From contig CAZDHT010000015.1 of assembly GCA_964505325.1 (NCBI GenBank), positions 1 through 39,933 of the forward strand: 39,933 nucleotides of DNA. The letters run 5' to 3'. Shown here one piece after another: positions 39,902 through 39,933 of the stretch (position 1 is the stretch's first letter; each line of letters begins with the position of its first letter). This DNA comes from CAZDHT01 sp964505325 (GTDB lineage: Bacteria; Planctomycetota; PUPC01). The position numbers and the translations under genes are program-made. Under the pieces are notes generated by a model. That model did no database searches. It was given only the letters and a program-made list of their open reading frames with translations, and was not told the DNA's origin.

Positions 39902-39933
39902 ATGGCCAGGTCTCTTTCCGCATTTCTGCTTGT
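39902..39933 (+). CDS. Start of a probable exported protein, cut by the window edge
   Basis: ATG at 39902 with an excellent ribosome site (AAGGAGGGG, ending four bases before). The ten codons visible, MARSLSAFLL, look like the start of a signal peptide. Nothing more can be said. Confidence 0.5.
   Translation, partial: MARSLSAFLL

Overview
The window looks like chromosomal DNA of a GC-rich, free-living bacterium. Many genes are typical of Planctomycetota, Lentisphaerota and neighbouring candidate phyla: several Gfo/Idh/MocA oxidoreductases, a sugar-isomerase-like TIM barrel, a DUF3604 PHP-like protein, a pectate-lyase-like secreted enzyme, a DUF1570-type metalloprotease, a DUF58/BatA pair and several kinds of intergenic double-hairpin repeat. 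No rRNA, tRNA, CRISPR array, phage module or complete insertion sequence was seen. The phylum is an inference from gene content; no marker gene settles it.

Layout. 1-3014 (minus): a tight four-gene operon, cupin > DegT-type aminotransferase > Gfo/Idh/MocA oxidoreductase > DUF3830-like protein (cut by the window edge), probably acting on a modified sugar or small carbonyl compound. 3290-5647 (minus): a secreted pectate-lyase-like protein and a lone secretion-type P-loop ATPase. 5939-7997 (plus): a secreted zinc protease, then an acyl carrier protein overlapping an exosortase-associated hydrolase-like protein that lacks the nucleophile serine. 8067-11385 (minus): TPR protein > mannose-1-phosphate guanylyltransferase > RuvX > TIM-barrel isomerase, all overlapping or nearly so. 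11530-14499 (plus): encapsulin-type half-ferritin overlapping a cytosolic GH5-like glycosidase, then a MntP manganese exporter and two paralogous lipoproteins split by a palindromic repeat. 14539-18014 (minus): zinc alcohol dehydrogenase, a secreted Cys-rich protein and a non-pyrrolysine MttB-superfamily methyltransferase. 18370-21060 (plus): a metal-dependent amidohydrolase and a second Gfo/Idh/MocA enzyme.

21109-24902 (minus): RadC with an unusual N-terminal four-cysteine region > DUF3604 protein > ArgJ > STAS-like protein. 25103-25936 is an unrecognised plus-strand gene, convergent with an orphan DNA topoisomerase VI subunit B (25950-27716, minus). 28083-30285 (minus) holds membrane proteins and a predicted helical-toroid protein.

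30476-35412 (minus) is an SOS-type block: lexA > small DUF > type II restriction-modification cassette > dinB. The cassette is less GC-rich than its surroundings, and its XamI-like restriction gene is interrupted by an in-frame amber codon while the methyltransferase is intact. 35681-39668 (minus): DUF58 > BatA-like vWA protein > Glu/Leu-type dehydrogenase, driven by a strong promoter that is divergent from the promoter of a plus-strand gene starting at 39902.

Promoters. Several good sigma-70-type promoters can be read directly (TTGAcn, 17-18 bp, TAGAAT/TATAAT-like). Two of them form an imperfect 40-bp duplicated promoter in front of topoisomerase VI-B and the next gene. The best candidates for unusual biology are the amber-broken restriction gene inside the SOS cluster, the orphan bacterial topoisomerase VI-B with a histone-H1-like tail, the RadC with an endonuclease-III-like cysteine cluster, and the acyl carrier protein coupled to an apparently serine-less hydrolase.
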